A stretch of DNA of 64,000 nucleotides, taken from positions 14,800,028-14,864,027 of the forward strand of contig OY804589.1 of assembly GCA_963680875.1 (NCBI GenBank). The letters run 5' to 3'. A program made the position numbers and the translations under genes. The notes under the pieces were generated by a model, which was not told the origin of the DNA, searched no databases, and was given only the letters and a program-made list of their open reading frames with translations. The stretch comes from Bathymodiolus brooksi (lineage: Eukaryota; Mollusca; Bivalvia; Mytilida; Modiolidae). Shown here piece by piece: positions 45,825 to 57,794 of this stretch (position 1 is the first letter of the stretch; the number at the start of each line of letters is the position of its first letter).

Positions 45825-46140
45825 CAATCTGTAAATTCCTGCAAAAAGTACAGCACAAAAATGTTTCGTATACAGGTTATTTAGTGGTGTATAGGTATAA
45901 CACATCACTAATATACCTAAATATTGCCGATTTGACATTAAACAACAGCCAATTAATCGATTTGTAGATTCCTAATTGAAACAAAATACAATTTTGCTAC
46001 AAAAAAGGGGCAACAAAATTGATTTCATGTACAGGTTATTTAGTTGTGTACAGCACATCACTTATATATCTAAATACCACCAACTTGACTTTAAACAGCA
46101 GTCAATTAATAAATCTGTAGGTTCCTAATTGAAAAAAGCT
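45825..46140 (+). repeat. Diverged tandem duplication, ~135-155 bp units
   Basis: Two units plus part of a third share CAATTAAT(C/A)(A/G)AT(C/T)TGTAG, TACAGGTTATTTAGT, CAGCACATCACT and ATCTAAATA. Confidence 0.65.
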
Positions 46141-46144
46141 ATAA

Positions 46145-46540
46145 TTTTGCTATATAAATGTCAATATGAAAAGACCTACATATAATTTAAAATATATGCT
46201 TTGTACTTGTGATAATTTTGCTTTTCCATTTATTTGTAATCAAAGAAAAAATTAGTCATAATATGTTTAATAATTACATTGATGGGTTGGCGCCATCCTT
46301 GTTGTTAATAAAAAATCATTTTATGGTTATTAGTAAGCCATATAAAGTGGTTCTCCGTGACAACGGAGAATTATCACTTCTCGGGTATTTAAAAGACCCA
46401 ATTAACAGTTGAGACGAAATCAATAACTCGTTCATGTCGGCAGTGTGAACCACTCTTTAAAAAATATATATATGCCAAAAAAAAAGAACAGAATGTTTTA
46501 AATGCTGTGTACTTTACCATGAAAATCAAACAAGATAGAT
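46145..46540. other. AT-rich spacer
   Basis: A 67-codon + frame (46209-46412) shows no recognisable motif. Confidence 0.35.
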
Positions 46541-47754
46541 GTCATTATGGACCGATCATTTAACTTTTAGAGGGTATGATAGAAATCATCTTCTATGTCA
46601 TTATGGACCGATCATTTAACTTTTAGGGGGTAAGATAGAAATCATCTTCTATGTCATTATGGACCGATCATTTAACTTTTAGGGGGTAAGATAGAAATCA
46701 TCTTCTATGTCATTATGGACCGATCATTTAACTTTTAGGGGGTAAGATAGAAATCATCTTCTATGTCATTATGGACCGATCATTTAACTTTTAGGGGGTA
46801 AGATAGAAATCATCTTCTATGTCATTATGGACCGATCATTTAACTTTTAGAGGGTAAGATAGAAATCATCTTCTATGTCATTATGGACCGATCATTTAAC
46901 TTTTAGGGGGTATGATAGAAATCATCTTCTATGTCATTATGGACCGATCATTTAACTTTTAGGGGGTAAGATAGAAATCATCTTCTATGTCATTATGGAC
47001 CGATCATTTAACTTTTAGGGGGTAAGATAGAAATCATCTTCTATGTCATTATGGACCGATCATTTAACTTTTAGGGGGTAAGATAGAAATCATCTTCTAT
47101 GTCATTATGGACCGATCATTTAACTTTTAGGGGGTAAGATAGAAATCATCTTCTATGTCATTATGGACCGATCATTTAACTTTTAGGGGGTAAGATAGAA
47201 ATCATCTTCTATGTCATTATGGACCGATCATTTAACTTTTAGGGGGTAAGATAGAAATCATCTTCTATGTCATTATGGACCGATCATTTAACTTTTAGGG
47301 GGTAAGATAGAAATCATCTTCTATGTCATTATGGACCGATCATTTAACTTTTAGGGGGTAAGATAGAAATCATCTTCTATGTCATTATGGACCGATCATT
47401 TAACTTTTAGGGGGTAAGATAGAAATCATCTTCTATGTCATTATGGACCGATCATTTAACTTTTAGGGGGTAAGATAGAAATCATCTTCTATGTCATTAT
47501 GGACCGATCATTTAACTTTTAGGGGGTAAGATAGAAATCATCTTCTATGTCATTATGGACCGATCATTTAACTTTTAGGGGGTAAGATAGAAATCATCTT
47601 CTCTGTCATTATGGACCGATCATTTAACTTTTAGGGGGTAAGATAGAAATCATCTTCTATGTCATTATGGACCGATCATTTAACTTTTAGGGGGTAAGAT
47701 AGAAATCATCTTCTATGTCATTATGGACCGATCATTTAACTTTTAGGGGGTATG
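46541..47754 (+). repeat. 56-bp array, 21 full units plus partial
   Basis: GTCATTATGGACCGATCATT starts at 46541, 46597 and then every 56 bases to 47717 with no length change in 21 units. The remainder is TAACTTTTAGGGGGTAAG and ATAGAAATCATCTTCTAT, the last an inverted repeat (ATAGAA/TTCTAT). Only a handful of substitutions are seen (GAGGGTATG near 46572, GGTATG near 46910, TCTCTGTC near 47600). The unit begins with the family G end GGACCG(A)..CATTTAACTT. Confidence 0.95.
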
Positions 47755-47984
47755 TTTTTCCCCTGAGCCAGTTTAACACGAAACAAATTTCAGATTATTT
47801 TTGTTTGGATACAAATTGCTTTTTCTTCAAATTCTACCAAATATTTCTCGTTGAAAACTGCATGGTCTAATTGAATATTGTTTGCATATTTCAGGTCAAG
47901 ATAATTTGTTCTATTAAATTTGGGCACAAAATTTATAGAGAAAAAAATTATGGCTCCCCTCTAAAAAATTAAATGGTCGGTCCC
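46549..47984 (+). mobile_element. Family G MITE whose left end was amplified
   Basis: After the last array unit the text continues into a complete MITE body: GGTATGTTTTTCCCCTGAGC, AACACGAAACAAATTTCAGA, TATTTCAGGTCAAGATAATT and the right end TTAAATGGTCGGTCCC (to 47984). The body matches the copy at 11270-11484. The 56-bp array therefore occupies the position of the left terminal repeat. Confidence 0.75.
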
Positions 47985-47989
47985 TTATT

Positions 47990-48177
47990 AAATACTGTTG
48001 TAATATCGGTTTGATTATTCAACCTCAGTGTTGATTAAAACTCGCGTGTTGTCTAATATACATTAATATCCTATTTACAGCGAACAAGATGATAAACATA
48101 CAAAGATCTCATCTTTTTACATCCATACAGTAATTCTAGACAACAAAATAGACTGTGGTGTAAACGTAGAATTGAAA
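47990..48177. other. Spacer
   Basis: Nothing recognised. Confidence 0.4.
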
Positions 48178-48500
48178 CCTCATTGTGTGCTTCTTATACT
48201 ACTTTCTTGTCCAGTGTGATAAACCTCATTGTGTGCGTCTTATACTACTTTCTTGTCCAGTGTGATAAACCTCATTGTGTGCCTCTTATACTACTTTCTT
48301 GTCCAGTGTGATCAATATTAACAAGTTACTTATGATAAGATGCTGTTTAAGAAAGGTCATTTCCTCATACACTCCTTTGTTGTCCAGTGAGATAAATATT
48401 AACAAGTTACCTGTGATAAGATTCTGTTTAAGAAAGGTCGTTCCTTCATAGACTCCTTTGTTGTCCAGTGTGATAAATAATAACAACAAAGTACTTCTGA
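48178..48500 (+). repeat. Compound tandem repeat: 46-bp x3 then ~83-bp x2.2
   Basis: CCTCATTGTGTGCTTCTTAT units start at 48178, 48224 and 48270. From 48315 an ATATTAACAAGTTACTTATG unit repeats at 48395 and, decayed, at 48478. Both unit types end in TTGTCCAGTG(T/A)GATAAA, so the longer one is an elaboration of the shorter. Confidence 0.85.
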
Positions 48501-48504
48501 TAAG

Positions 48505-49010
48505 TTGTTGTTAAAGGGCATCGGACATGAACAATATTTTGTTGTTTTTCATTTGTTAATGTCAGAATTAAATGAAAGAGAACAACAGCATAGCTGTTAT
48601 CTCTACCAAATTACTGTAGGAATGTACATTTCACACGCGTTTTGATAAATCTCCGATGATCTCCGGAAACTGCCGACAATTAATAAGGTAGTGCACGAAA
48701 GTTAGCGTGACGTCACGATGGAGTCTCCTTTGATGTGGTTACACGAGACATTTTGTTTTTCTGGGAGTTCGAATAAAGGGTACAAATGTCCACTCTTAAA
48801 TACACTGTTGCTGTTACAAGCTGTCCTTTAGGTAATAATAAGTGTGTATTACACTTAAAGGAATGAATGTTTGCAGAAACAATAGCTGATTTAGAATGAC
48901 TTTGAATCACTTACGCACTCAACATTACCCCCACCCAAAACCACACACACAATAGATACAAGTAGAACCGGGATAGTCTTCATATCACAGCAACTGATGA
49001 TAAAACTGTT
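48505..49010. other. Spacer with CRE palindrome
   Basis: GCGTGACGTCACGATGG near 48705-48721 is a perfect CRE in a CpG-containing patch. No exon assigned. Confidence 0.35.
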
Positions 49011-49015
49011 TTAAC

Positions 49016-49030
49016 CAGGCTCGGATCCAG

Positions 49031-49061
<31 letters not shown>

Positions 49062-51592
49062 CCCCCTAAAAATGGCCAACAAAATAAAAAAACGTTAGAT
49101 TTTCATTAATAAACCTGCAAAATATGCCAAAAATGTTTCGCCTCGCTACTCTCGGCGACCAATTTAAGACACAGGCACTTGCAGTCCGGACCCCCTTTTT
49201 CCTCATTTGGTCCCTCCCGCGATTATGGTATGGATCTTTGTCTGGAAGTATATATTTGAACCATTTATCCATATGTTACAACATTTCATGTTACAACTCT
49301 CTCGTTCTAATAACTTTAGTTTTTAGGTCCAGCTGCCGTATTACTTATATATACATAAAGGTATGAAACAATCGTCAAAATACAAAGAGGGAATCCTCGC
49401 TTCGACTCGATATTTTACAATAACGCGCCAGTTTTAAAAAGGACCTTCGCTTGTCCTCGTCTCAAAAATGATTTCCCTTCATTCCTATCTAGTTTATACG
49501 TACGAACAACAAATATTTATTGACGAAATTCAAGTTTATTCTCGACGACACATCCAACTTTCCCCCACTCGTGCCCATTCAGGAAGTCAGCCGAACATAT
49601 TTTGTTTCGCGCTATTTCATTGATCGGAAAGATTTTCGGAACTTTTTTAGCTTGTTCTTCGCTATGCACGGCCAATCCATTTCGTATCGAGAGGCCTATT
49701 AAGCGGGAGTTTTAAATAAGAATAAAAGTGGAAAGTAAACCTTTTCGGCCAATGTGTTATATAGGCACCAGAAAAAAAAATGACGAACCTAGTGACATGG
49801 TAAGAATATTGTCTGAAATGGAAAAATGCACTTCAAACATAAATTTTGACGGATGACCATTTGATCACTGAAAAGATCAGAGAGAAAGGGACACTAGTTA
49901 TCATAAAGCAAAAAAATCTCCTTTTTAGGCTTGTCAAAAAATAAAAATGAGTTAACTCTCCTCAACCCCTATCCCAGCAACAACAAAAAGACAGTGTACA
50001 TAAGTAAACCCCTTGTAAATTGTAGCATTCATAATTCCCCTCTTCTGCCTTAGAAACAGGTATATGTAAATATGCCTCAAAAGAAATTTTAGGCATTAAA
50101 GGGATTAGAACTACTCTTTGTATTTCTTTTCTGTTTAGGGAGATACGTGTAAAATTCCAACTGTAATGGCCTTTGCAAAAAACATAGGAAAGAACAAAAT
50201 ATTCTTTAATTTACATGGGGGGGGGGGGGGGGGGGTCAACATTTTTGTACCTAGGCTCATCACAAATAATTAATGACCCCCCCAAAAAAAATGATAATAA
50301 TAAAAAAAAACTAGAAAAAAAACCCCTCTTAATGCAGTTTCTGATACCCAGTTTTGATTTAAACAGTTAAAATAAGTAAAACATGAAGGTGTGCATTTTT
50401 AGTACTTCATGTTTCAATAAACCAATAAAAAAATACAGCACAAATTTTGTCCCCCCCCCCCCAAAAAAAAAGAGTACATTAAACCCAAAAATAATACGTG
50501 TCTAGGTACAAAAACATTTTTGTGAGTAATTACCCCCTCCTTTTGTTTTACATCCACAATTTTAGGTGTGTATTGTTCAAACCAGAATTTTTATAATATT
50601 TCTTTCAGCTACAGAAAGAATTAAAGATTAAACTTTGTTGTGATACTAGTACTCATGAAAAGTTCTAATTATGTTATTTACCTGAAAAAAAAGAATGGAT
50701 ATGGGTAAATGTACATCATGTATATTGTACATAAAACAAAATCCAACAACATACAAGGAAACAACCAGCTTCGCTTTTCTGCTTGAATCTTCAACAACAA
50801 ACCAATCTATACCTAACAACATCATCTATTCTCCCCACCCCCCCACCCCCCCTTTTCCAAAAAAAAAGAAGAAAAAAAATGGTCATCAGATGACAGAGTC
50901 CTAGATTTAATCTGCCGTGTATTTCTCGTGCTTGTTCTTTGAAAGTTTTGCCAAAATAACACTATTTTTGTTGAAACTTGTATTCTTTTATTCTTATTTA
51001 AAACTCCCGCTTAATAGGCCTCTCGATACGAAATGGATTGGCCGTGCATAGCGAAGAACAAGCTAAAAAAGTTCCGAAAATCTTTCCGACCAATGAAATA
51101 GCGCGAAACAAAATATGTTCGGCTGAATTCCTGAATGGGCACGAGTGGAGGAAAGTTGGATGTGTCGTCGAGAATAAACTTGAATTTCGTCAATTAATAT
51201 TTGTTGTTCGTACGTATAAACTAGATAGGAATGAAGGGAAATCATTTTTGAGACGAGGACAAGCGAAGGTCCTTTTTAAAACTGGCGCGTTATTGTAAAA
51301 TATCGAGTCGAAGCGAGGATTCCCTCTTTGTATTTTGACGATTGTTTCATACCTTTATGTATATATAAGTAATACGGCAGCTAGACCTAAAAACTAAAGT
51401 TATTAGAACGAGAGAGTTGTAACATGAAATGTTGTAACATATGGATAAATGGTTCAAAGATATACTTCCAGACAAAGATCCATACCATAATCGCGGGAGG
51501 GACCAAATGAGGGAAAAGGGGGGTCCGGACTTCAAGTGCCTGTTATTTAAGATGTGCGCCCCCTCTAAACTTAAACCCTGGATCCGCGCCTG
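49016..51592. mobile_element. 2.58-kb foldback element (family H) with 0.6-0.7-kb arms
   Basis: Ends CAGGCTCGGATCCAGG and (complement) CAGGCGCGGATCCAGG match the family H type. TTAAC lies on both sides (49011-49015, 51593-51597). The arms 49016-49732 and 50986-51592 are inverted and highly similar; the left has about 100 extra bases with a C-run at 49050-49067. The 1.25-kb centre is unique, with a G-run (50217-50236), C-runs and A-rich stretches. Mirrored open frames in both arms (49520-49702 and 51011-51193) encode nothing I recognise. No transposase is seen, so it is non-autonomous. Confidence 0.8.
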
Positions 51593-51599
51593 TTAACTA

Positions 51600-51925
51600 T
51601 GGTCATTTAACAGGGATAATTTATTTTGATGAATTTATATTGATGAGCCCAAAAGATATTTCTAAAATTTAATGTGTGTCCCATTATTATGAAAATCTAG
51701 CAATTGAGACATTTGGTGAGTCCCAACTGCAAATGAGTCTAGGATTAACCTGAGCGAGTTGAAAGGACCGTCAACATCAAACCATATAGTAAACTTCGAT
51801 GTCAACGTGTTTTATACAACAAAGCAATACCGACCGAGTCCTTTCTACCACAAACACCACAACACCATGGGAATAGCTGTACCTAGACGTTCGAGAATCA
51901 AACTGCTATTGAATTTTACATCTAT
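51600..51925. other. Spacer
   Basis: Nothing recognised. Confidence 0.4.
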
Positions 51926-51929
51926 AAAC

Positions 51930-52110
51930 AGTAGATGTGCCAATCCTTTCGGAACACCTGATCTCACTTCGGATATTTTATTTTGTGGGAGTTTGTATTG
52001 TCCGGTGTTTTGTTATTTTATTACTATTGATTTTATTTTCCACTGTTTTGTTCGATTCTTTTACCATTGTCCTGTAAAATTATTCCGGACTAATTTTGTG
52101 TCAACACACA
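51930..52110 (+). repeat. Diverged repeat E relative
   Basis: CAATCCTTTCGGAACACCTGATCTCAC, GTGGGAGTTTGTATTG and TTTTACCATTGTCCTGT follow the order of repeat E. The 119-codon frame covering it is incidental. Confidence 0.45.
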
Positions 52111-52199
52111 AACAATAATGAATTTGAAATGAATTCAAACGATGTTTTTTCCGATGCTGCGTAAGCGTATTCAAAATAAGTGCTCTTTATGTTTTTTAT

Positions 52200-52710
52200 T
52201 CCGGTGGTACGTTTTTGAAGTACACTTTATTTTTTTTTTATTCCGGTGTCACGTTTTTGAAGTACACTTTATTTTTTTTTTATTCCGGTGTCACTTTTTT
52301 TAAGTACCCTTTATTTTTATATTCTGGTGTCACGTTATTGAAGTACACTTTATTTTTTTAATCCGGTGTCACGTTTTTTAAGTACCCTTTTTTTTATATT
52401 CCGGTGTCACGTTATTGAAGTACACTTTATTTTTGTATTCCGGTGTCACGTTTTTTAAGTACCCTTTATTTTTATATTCCGGTGTCACGTTATTGAAGTA
52501 CACTTTATTTTTTTAATCCGGTGTCACGTTTTTGAAGTACACTTTATTTTTCTAATTCGGTGTCACGTTTTTGAAGTACACTTTATTTTTCTAATTCGGT
52601 GTCACGTTTTTGAAGTACACTTTATTTTTCTAATCCGATGTCACGTTTTTGAAGTACACTTTATTTTTTTAATCCGGTGTCACGTTATTGAAGTACACTT
52701 TATTTTTAAA
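52200..52710 (+). repeat. ~40-bp minisatellite, 13 copies
   Basis: Unit CCGGTGTCACGTTTTTGAAG, TACACTTTATTTTT plus a variable T-run and ATT/AAT. Length varies by the T-run. CCGGTG or its variants (TCGGTG, CTGGTG, CCGATG) occur 13 times between 52201 and 52680. Confidence 0.9.
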
Positions 52711-52714
52711 TGAA

Positions 52715-53889
52715 TCTATTTTTCTTGATTAATGTAGATTGTTCAGCAGCAACAATGTTATCCAATGTGAGCTTTCTATTGTATTTAATAAATTGAGTAT
52801 TTACGTGTGTTTAAGATAAGGATAAATCGAAGATTCTCAGGTATGATAGAGGATTAAAATCAAAGGCTTCTGAAAAAAAGAAAAATAGTTTTTAAAATTA
52901 GTTCATTTATATCAATTGCTGTTATCGTAAACGACAGATTAAATTCTGTTTGCAATAATTGAATATCGAAGCTAGCTTTGTGGTGTTAATAGAAAACTGT
53001 TCAATTTATTTCCCCTTGTGATGCCCCTTACTAATTCTGCTGGCATTTTATCATGCAGCTGGTTACAAATATTCAACATTCCCAGTGTCAACATTTATCA
53101 AAATGTAAAGGATGGTTTTTATGATGTTTCAATAGCAACCTGCATAATATACATCTGGTCATTGAAAATGAAATAAAATGGCGAGATGTATTATTTATAT
53201 TGGAGTTTCTGTTTTTACCTGCGAATCAATTAGCAACAGAGGTGTTCTAACGAGTCATTTGTCGGGAACATAATTCCCATACATCCTCATAAAGAGGTGT
53301 TTCTAAAGACAAATATTGAAAATTTTAACACCCTGGAAATACTGGTTTACTAGGTAACAGTCGATTGCAGAAATTGTCGTCTGCCAACCACGCTGATATT
53401 TTTCTAATACATTCACCTGTTGTTTCTTCACATCATTGTGAGATTATTCCTTATAATTAGACGTTTCAAGAAATGGTTTCAGCCGTTGACAAATAGATAT
53501 TGTGACAGGGTTATTAAATGAGATGCCGTGAATTGACTTTTTAGATTGCAACAAAACTGAGGAATAGCTAAGTCGCACAAGTAAAGTGGTTATCACTGTC
53601 TTAATGAAAATGTTGCACAATGTGTGGGGGGGTTTTTTGTCTTCTTTTTCAATGGTAAAAATATTTCAAGCAATTATTTGAAATTATAACATAGTAGAAA
53701 ATATGAGATATATAGCGTATGTATATTAACGTTGGACAATATGTTCGTTTGGAGGAAAATCTTTTATCGAAAACACTAGAGAATATTATCTGACCATCTG
53801 AGAGGAATTATGAATAAAGAAGAGATATTTTCTTTATTTTTAAATAAAAACCAGTGATGCGAAATCGTGTTATGTGAACGCTTTTAAAT
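52715..53889. other. AT-rich spacer upstream of candidate exon
   Basis: No repeat copy was recognised. It is one of the longest unassigned repeat-free stretches of the window. A G-run with T-run lies at 53622-53638. Confidence 0.4.
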
Positions 53890-54000
53890 ATGAATGATAG
53901 TGTTAAGGAATATGCTAAAAGGACGGCAAAACCAATCAAAATCAAGCATAAAGATGTCGGTAGTAGCGGAAGTAATCAGGAAAATTTCTTGTACTATGAG
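53890..54000 (+). CDS. Candidate first coding exon, 37 codons, phase-0 donor
   Basis: ATG at 53890 reads 37 codons to GAG|GTAAGA, a good donor, at 54000/54001. The peptide starts MNDSVKEYAKRTAKPIKIKH, contains SSGSNQEN and ends FLYYE. It is charged, balanced in composition and more protein-like than the surrounding frames. I see no known domain and no signal peptide. Strand and phase equal those of the candidates at 4070 and 16269. No acceptor exon was found downstream in the window, so splicing would have to reach beyond repeat D or beyond the window. Confidence 0.45.
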
Positions 54001-54004
54001 GTAA

Positions 54005-54183
54005 GATTTTGGCATTTTATTTAGTTTTTTCTACGATTTAATTAGGTTTGGGGATATAAGACTAGCTTAATCCCGCCACTTGTTTATTGAAGTGCCGTCT
54101 GTACTAAGCTGAGAAAGTGAATGGCCATAAATACATGTATGGGTGTTAGAGATATTGATGTTGCATTTGTTTCTGCTATTTTC
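54005..54183. other. Start of putative intron
   Basis: Nothing recognised before repeat D. Confidence 0.4.
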
Positions 54184-55749
54184 TAATATGAGACAGGCAC
54201 AACCTGTTTAAGGGCAAAGTCTATATCCAACATTTGGCTGTCTTAAAAGAGAGGCATGAGAGGCGAATGGCATGCCTCCTAAAATTGAATAACTAGAAGA
54301 AATGTTTCCATAGTACACGTATGCCCCCGCCTAACAGGAAGTTGATGCCTAAAGGGGGATAAAAAAAAACGATGTGGGAGGAAAGGTTTCTGAAGGGGCC
54401 TAGAGGGTTATTGAATGTGCCTATGCATATATGTTGCAATGTCTGAAAATCTTTTTCTGAGGTATTTACCATTTAGACTTTTTCAAGTTTTTCATAGCAT
54501 GAAGTGTCAAAACATGATGGGGCGACCATTTGTTTTTGAGAGGGGAGCTTGACATATTTTGACCCAGAATTAGTTGACTCTTTTGTCGAAAATAAAAATT
54601 ATGATATCAAAGTCATTTGCTCAGATTTACATATTATTTGTCACAATGTGAGTGTGCAAGATAAAGGGTAAGAACGGGTCCAGCAGATATCAAGTAGGTC
54701 CACTGAATGTATTTTTGCAGGACCTAGAATCGACCTAATGTCAACAAAAATTGTATTCTATATAGTTAGGGTTTTGGGCTTATCAAAAGGGGAATGAGGG
54801 TCAAACGAAAATGCAATCAAGGTTTTTCAAGCAAAGCTGCTTGCCATAAAAAGAAAAAACTTACCTGTCATCAGGGAATTATAATTATTATAATTCCCTG
54901 CTGTCATACTTGTCTTGTCAGAATCATTTCATGTTTTTGAATCGCGGATAGCATGTAGATGTAACAGAATCCCTAGCCGAAGACGAAGTCGAGCTGCTCT
55001 TTCTATTTGACACCAGCTCACACAAAGTATTCAGAGAGGAGAATCATTCTTTCAGGAGAAATGCATGGACTTTCATGAAATTCATCCCAGGGTTGCATAC
55101 GACCTGGCACATGTGTGTATTTCATGATCAGTACACACTAACAAATGACGTACTACACATAACGCTTTGTGTGGATATTATAAGTTTTCTTTTAGAATTT
55201 TCATTTGAGTTTATTTGAATTTTTCAGAATATAAACAATAAGAGATTTCAGGATTTCTCATTGAAATAAATTTTATTGCGATTTTAAATACTGTTTTGTT
55301 CAATATTTTTACACTTCCGTTGAAAAGATATTTGGCTATGAATACAATAGTCACGTGACTAAAATTCGTATAGCCTACAGTTAAAGTTTAATATGAGACA
55401 GGCAACCTGTTTGAAGGACGAAGTCCTAAAATTTCAATAATACGATGATCCGTACACGTTAGCCTCACCGGACGCAATTACAAACAATTTCGATGATATT
55501 GACATTTGATAATAAATTTGACCAAATTGATGAAGCTGATTGCATGTTCATATTTCAGATTGAACACCAATATTCCTTTTGAATCATAGCCCATATATTA
55601 TTCAATGCATTGTTACGGGTTTTAAACAGATTTTCATGACCCCGTTCTAGTCACTCTGTGATCTAGATCCGGACACAATTTCGAACGACATCATAATAAC
55701 CTTTCTAGTGTAAATTATTTAATGACAACTGTTAAAATTGAAAGAGCAT

Positions 55750-56115
55750 TCATTCATTTACGTTCACATATCCATTTGTATATAATACACATGAAATAAA
55801 AACCTTTCCTTTATTCATACCATAAATGTGTGCCAGTTTGCATTCGGAATTCCTTGGACTCTTCAATGAATAAGGTACATCACGGATTTTGACATTTTGG
55901 GATAGATAAAGGTAAGGAAAATGTATTATATTGACTGTTTTTGTTTTAATTTCAATGTGTTCTAAATATGCATAGAACCAGGAGATCATATTCTTTCCAA
56001 TTACAGGCATAAGATAACAAAATATGCGTACCTCAATGAATTTTAGCGATAGATTCCAAGTGCAATTGTCGATCGTTTTCTGTTTACAAATATGAAAACC
56101 CGTCGTCTGCAACAT
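55750..56115 (-). CDS. Repeat D ORF, 121 codons, shared between two copies
   Basis: On the minus strand the frame runs from ATG at 56115 to the stop at 55750: MLQTTGFHICKQKTIDN near the start, MPVIGKNMISWFYAY in the middle, NVKIRDVPYSLKSPRN and VLYTNGYVNVNE at the end. The copy at 23410-23670 encodes the last 86 residues with only about four differences, but a 2-base change upstream breaks the longer frame there. I recognise no domain. Conservation could simply reflect recent duplication of repeat D; it is not evidence of selection by itself. Low confidence that it is translated. Confidence 0.2.
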   Translation of the reverse strand: MLQTTGFHICKQKTIDNCTWNLSLKFIEVRIFCYLMPVIGKNMISWFYAYLEHIEIKTKTVNIIHFPYLYLSQNVKIRDVPYSLKSPRNSECKLAHIYGMNKGKVFISCVLYTNGYVNVNE

Positions 56116-56982
56116 TCAACAACTGCGCATGAATAATTTTCTCCCAATACACGAGTAATTTAGCGGGGTATCTATTTATAAAAGCATTTTCTTAATTCAT
56201 GTTTTGAAGGAACAATTAGGAGACATACTTTTTATTTCGTTCGTAATTGCGTCCGGTGAGGCTATTATCTTTTATTTTGAATGAATTTTGTAGCCGATTT
56301 GTTATGGCTCATTTTACCTACTCCGCTCTTCCGTCGGGAGTTTCGTAGAAAGAGATTTTTTTATTAGAAGTTTATTTCATGTTTATTTCGATTTTGCATA
56401 GAGTAAATAATTAAAGAATTGGGAAATTATCAATTGATCTATTTTTTAAACTTCCGGTGAACAGATATTTGGCTATCAATATAGAAGGAAAAATCGGACA
56501 GCTTACCGTTATAAGGACTTCGTCCTTTAATATGAGACAGGCAACCTGTTTGAAGGACGAGGTCCTAAAATTTCAATAATACGATGATCTGTACAAGTTA
56601 TTTTCTCACTTTTGAGACAGACCAGTTCCTATTTTTTTCTTATCTTGCACTAGTGCAAGACAAAAAAATCACGTGCGTTTTACCGGGCAAATGCATAGTT
56701 CATGTCAACTGCACCCCCCCCCCCCCTTTTTTTTCCTTTTTAAAATAAACAATTCACTGTATATAAGTTTTCAATCTTTTATATACACGCAAATCCTATC
56801 AATCAACCATATTATTACATAATAACCTTCACGCAATACACAAAAATATGTTTTGATTGACATGAAGGGGAAATAACTCACATTGTTTACATGATCGTCT
56901 GCTAAAAGTGCATAGCTGTCAAACAATACACAACTACATAACAAAGTTAAAAAAAACAATGGAAAAGTGAGAAATAAAATTA

Positions 56983-57106
56983 AACACCGGCAAAAAGTGT
57001 AAGACAGGGAAATCTCCGACACCCTTGGCGAGCCTCGTAAGCGAACGATTGAAATCTTACCCTCGAGTGTCGGAGATTTCCCTGTCTTGCACTTTTGCCG
57101 GTGTTA
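56983..57106. repeat. Palindrome, 42-bp arms, 41-base loop
   Basis: Arms 56983-57023 and 57065-57106 (core GACAGGGAAATCTCCGACAC) pair with about two mismatches. It lies inside the replaced middle of the third repeat D unit. Confidence 0.85.
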
Positions 57107-57595
57107 GATTCTATATATCTTTTATTTTGAATGAATTTTGTAGCCGATTTATTATGGCTGTTCCGTTCATTTTACCTACTGTACGCCGCTCTTCCGTCGG
57201 GAGTTTCGTAGAAAGAGATTTTTTTATTAGAATTTTATTTCAAGTTTATTTCGATTTTACATAGAGTAAATAATTAAAGAATTGGGAATTTTTCATTGAA
57301 ATATGTTTCTTTTGCGTTTCTAAATTATCAATTGATCTATTTTTTAAGCTTCCGGTGAACAGATATTTGGCTATCAATATAGAAGGAAAAATCGGACAGT
57401 CTACCGTTATAAGGACTTCGTCCTTTATTAGATTTGTATTTTATCATAATATTAGATAGGAAAATAGAAAGCCGTACATGCAGGTATCAGACAGACACAA
57501 CGCCCTAGTTGACATTTATATATGACTCGCAAAATTCCCACAATCGGTTCGCTTAAGCACCCGATATGTGGATAGCATGGAAATTCATGCCTTGT

Positions 57596-57790
57596 CACTA
57601 ATGTTAAGTGTTGATTTCACCCCCGGTTTTTAGTGAGGTTCGCATTACTCGATCTTTAGTTTTATATGTATGTTTTGTAGATCGTTGTTTGTCCTTTTGT
57701 ACTTTTTCTTTTGGCCATTGTGTTGTCTGTTCTTCTTCGATTTATGGATTTGGATTACCTCTTTGGTATCTTTAAACTCTTCTTAAGACT
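57596..57790 (+). repeat. Dispersed repeat E
   Basis: TTCACCCCCGGTTTTTAGTG through TCTTTTGGCCATTGTGTTG to TACCTCTTTGGTATCTTTAA. It closely matches 27297-27500. Confidence 0.7.
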
Positions 57791-57794
57791 TCGT

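Larger units (their letters stand above)
54184..57430 (+). repeat. Repeat D, three head-to-tail copies
   Basis: TAATATGAGACAGGC starts units at 54184, 55389 and 56528. Each unit ends in a form of CTTCCG(G)TGAA.AGATATTTGGCTAT, and the last two in AAGGACTTCGTCCTT. Lengths are about 1,205, 1,139 and 902 bp. The first unit is strongly diverged inside and carries a family G end near 54522. The third has its middle replaced by 56606-57108, including a palindrome. The unit at 55389-56528 matches the inverted copy at 22866-24330. Confidence 0.75.

Noticed and set aside
49016..51592. LTR retrotransposon
   Set aside because: The terminal repeats are inverted and not direct, and no gag or pol text is present.
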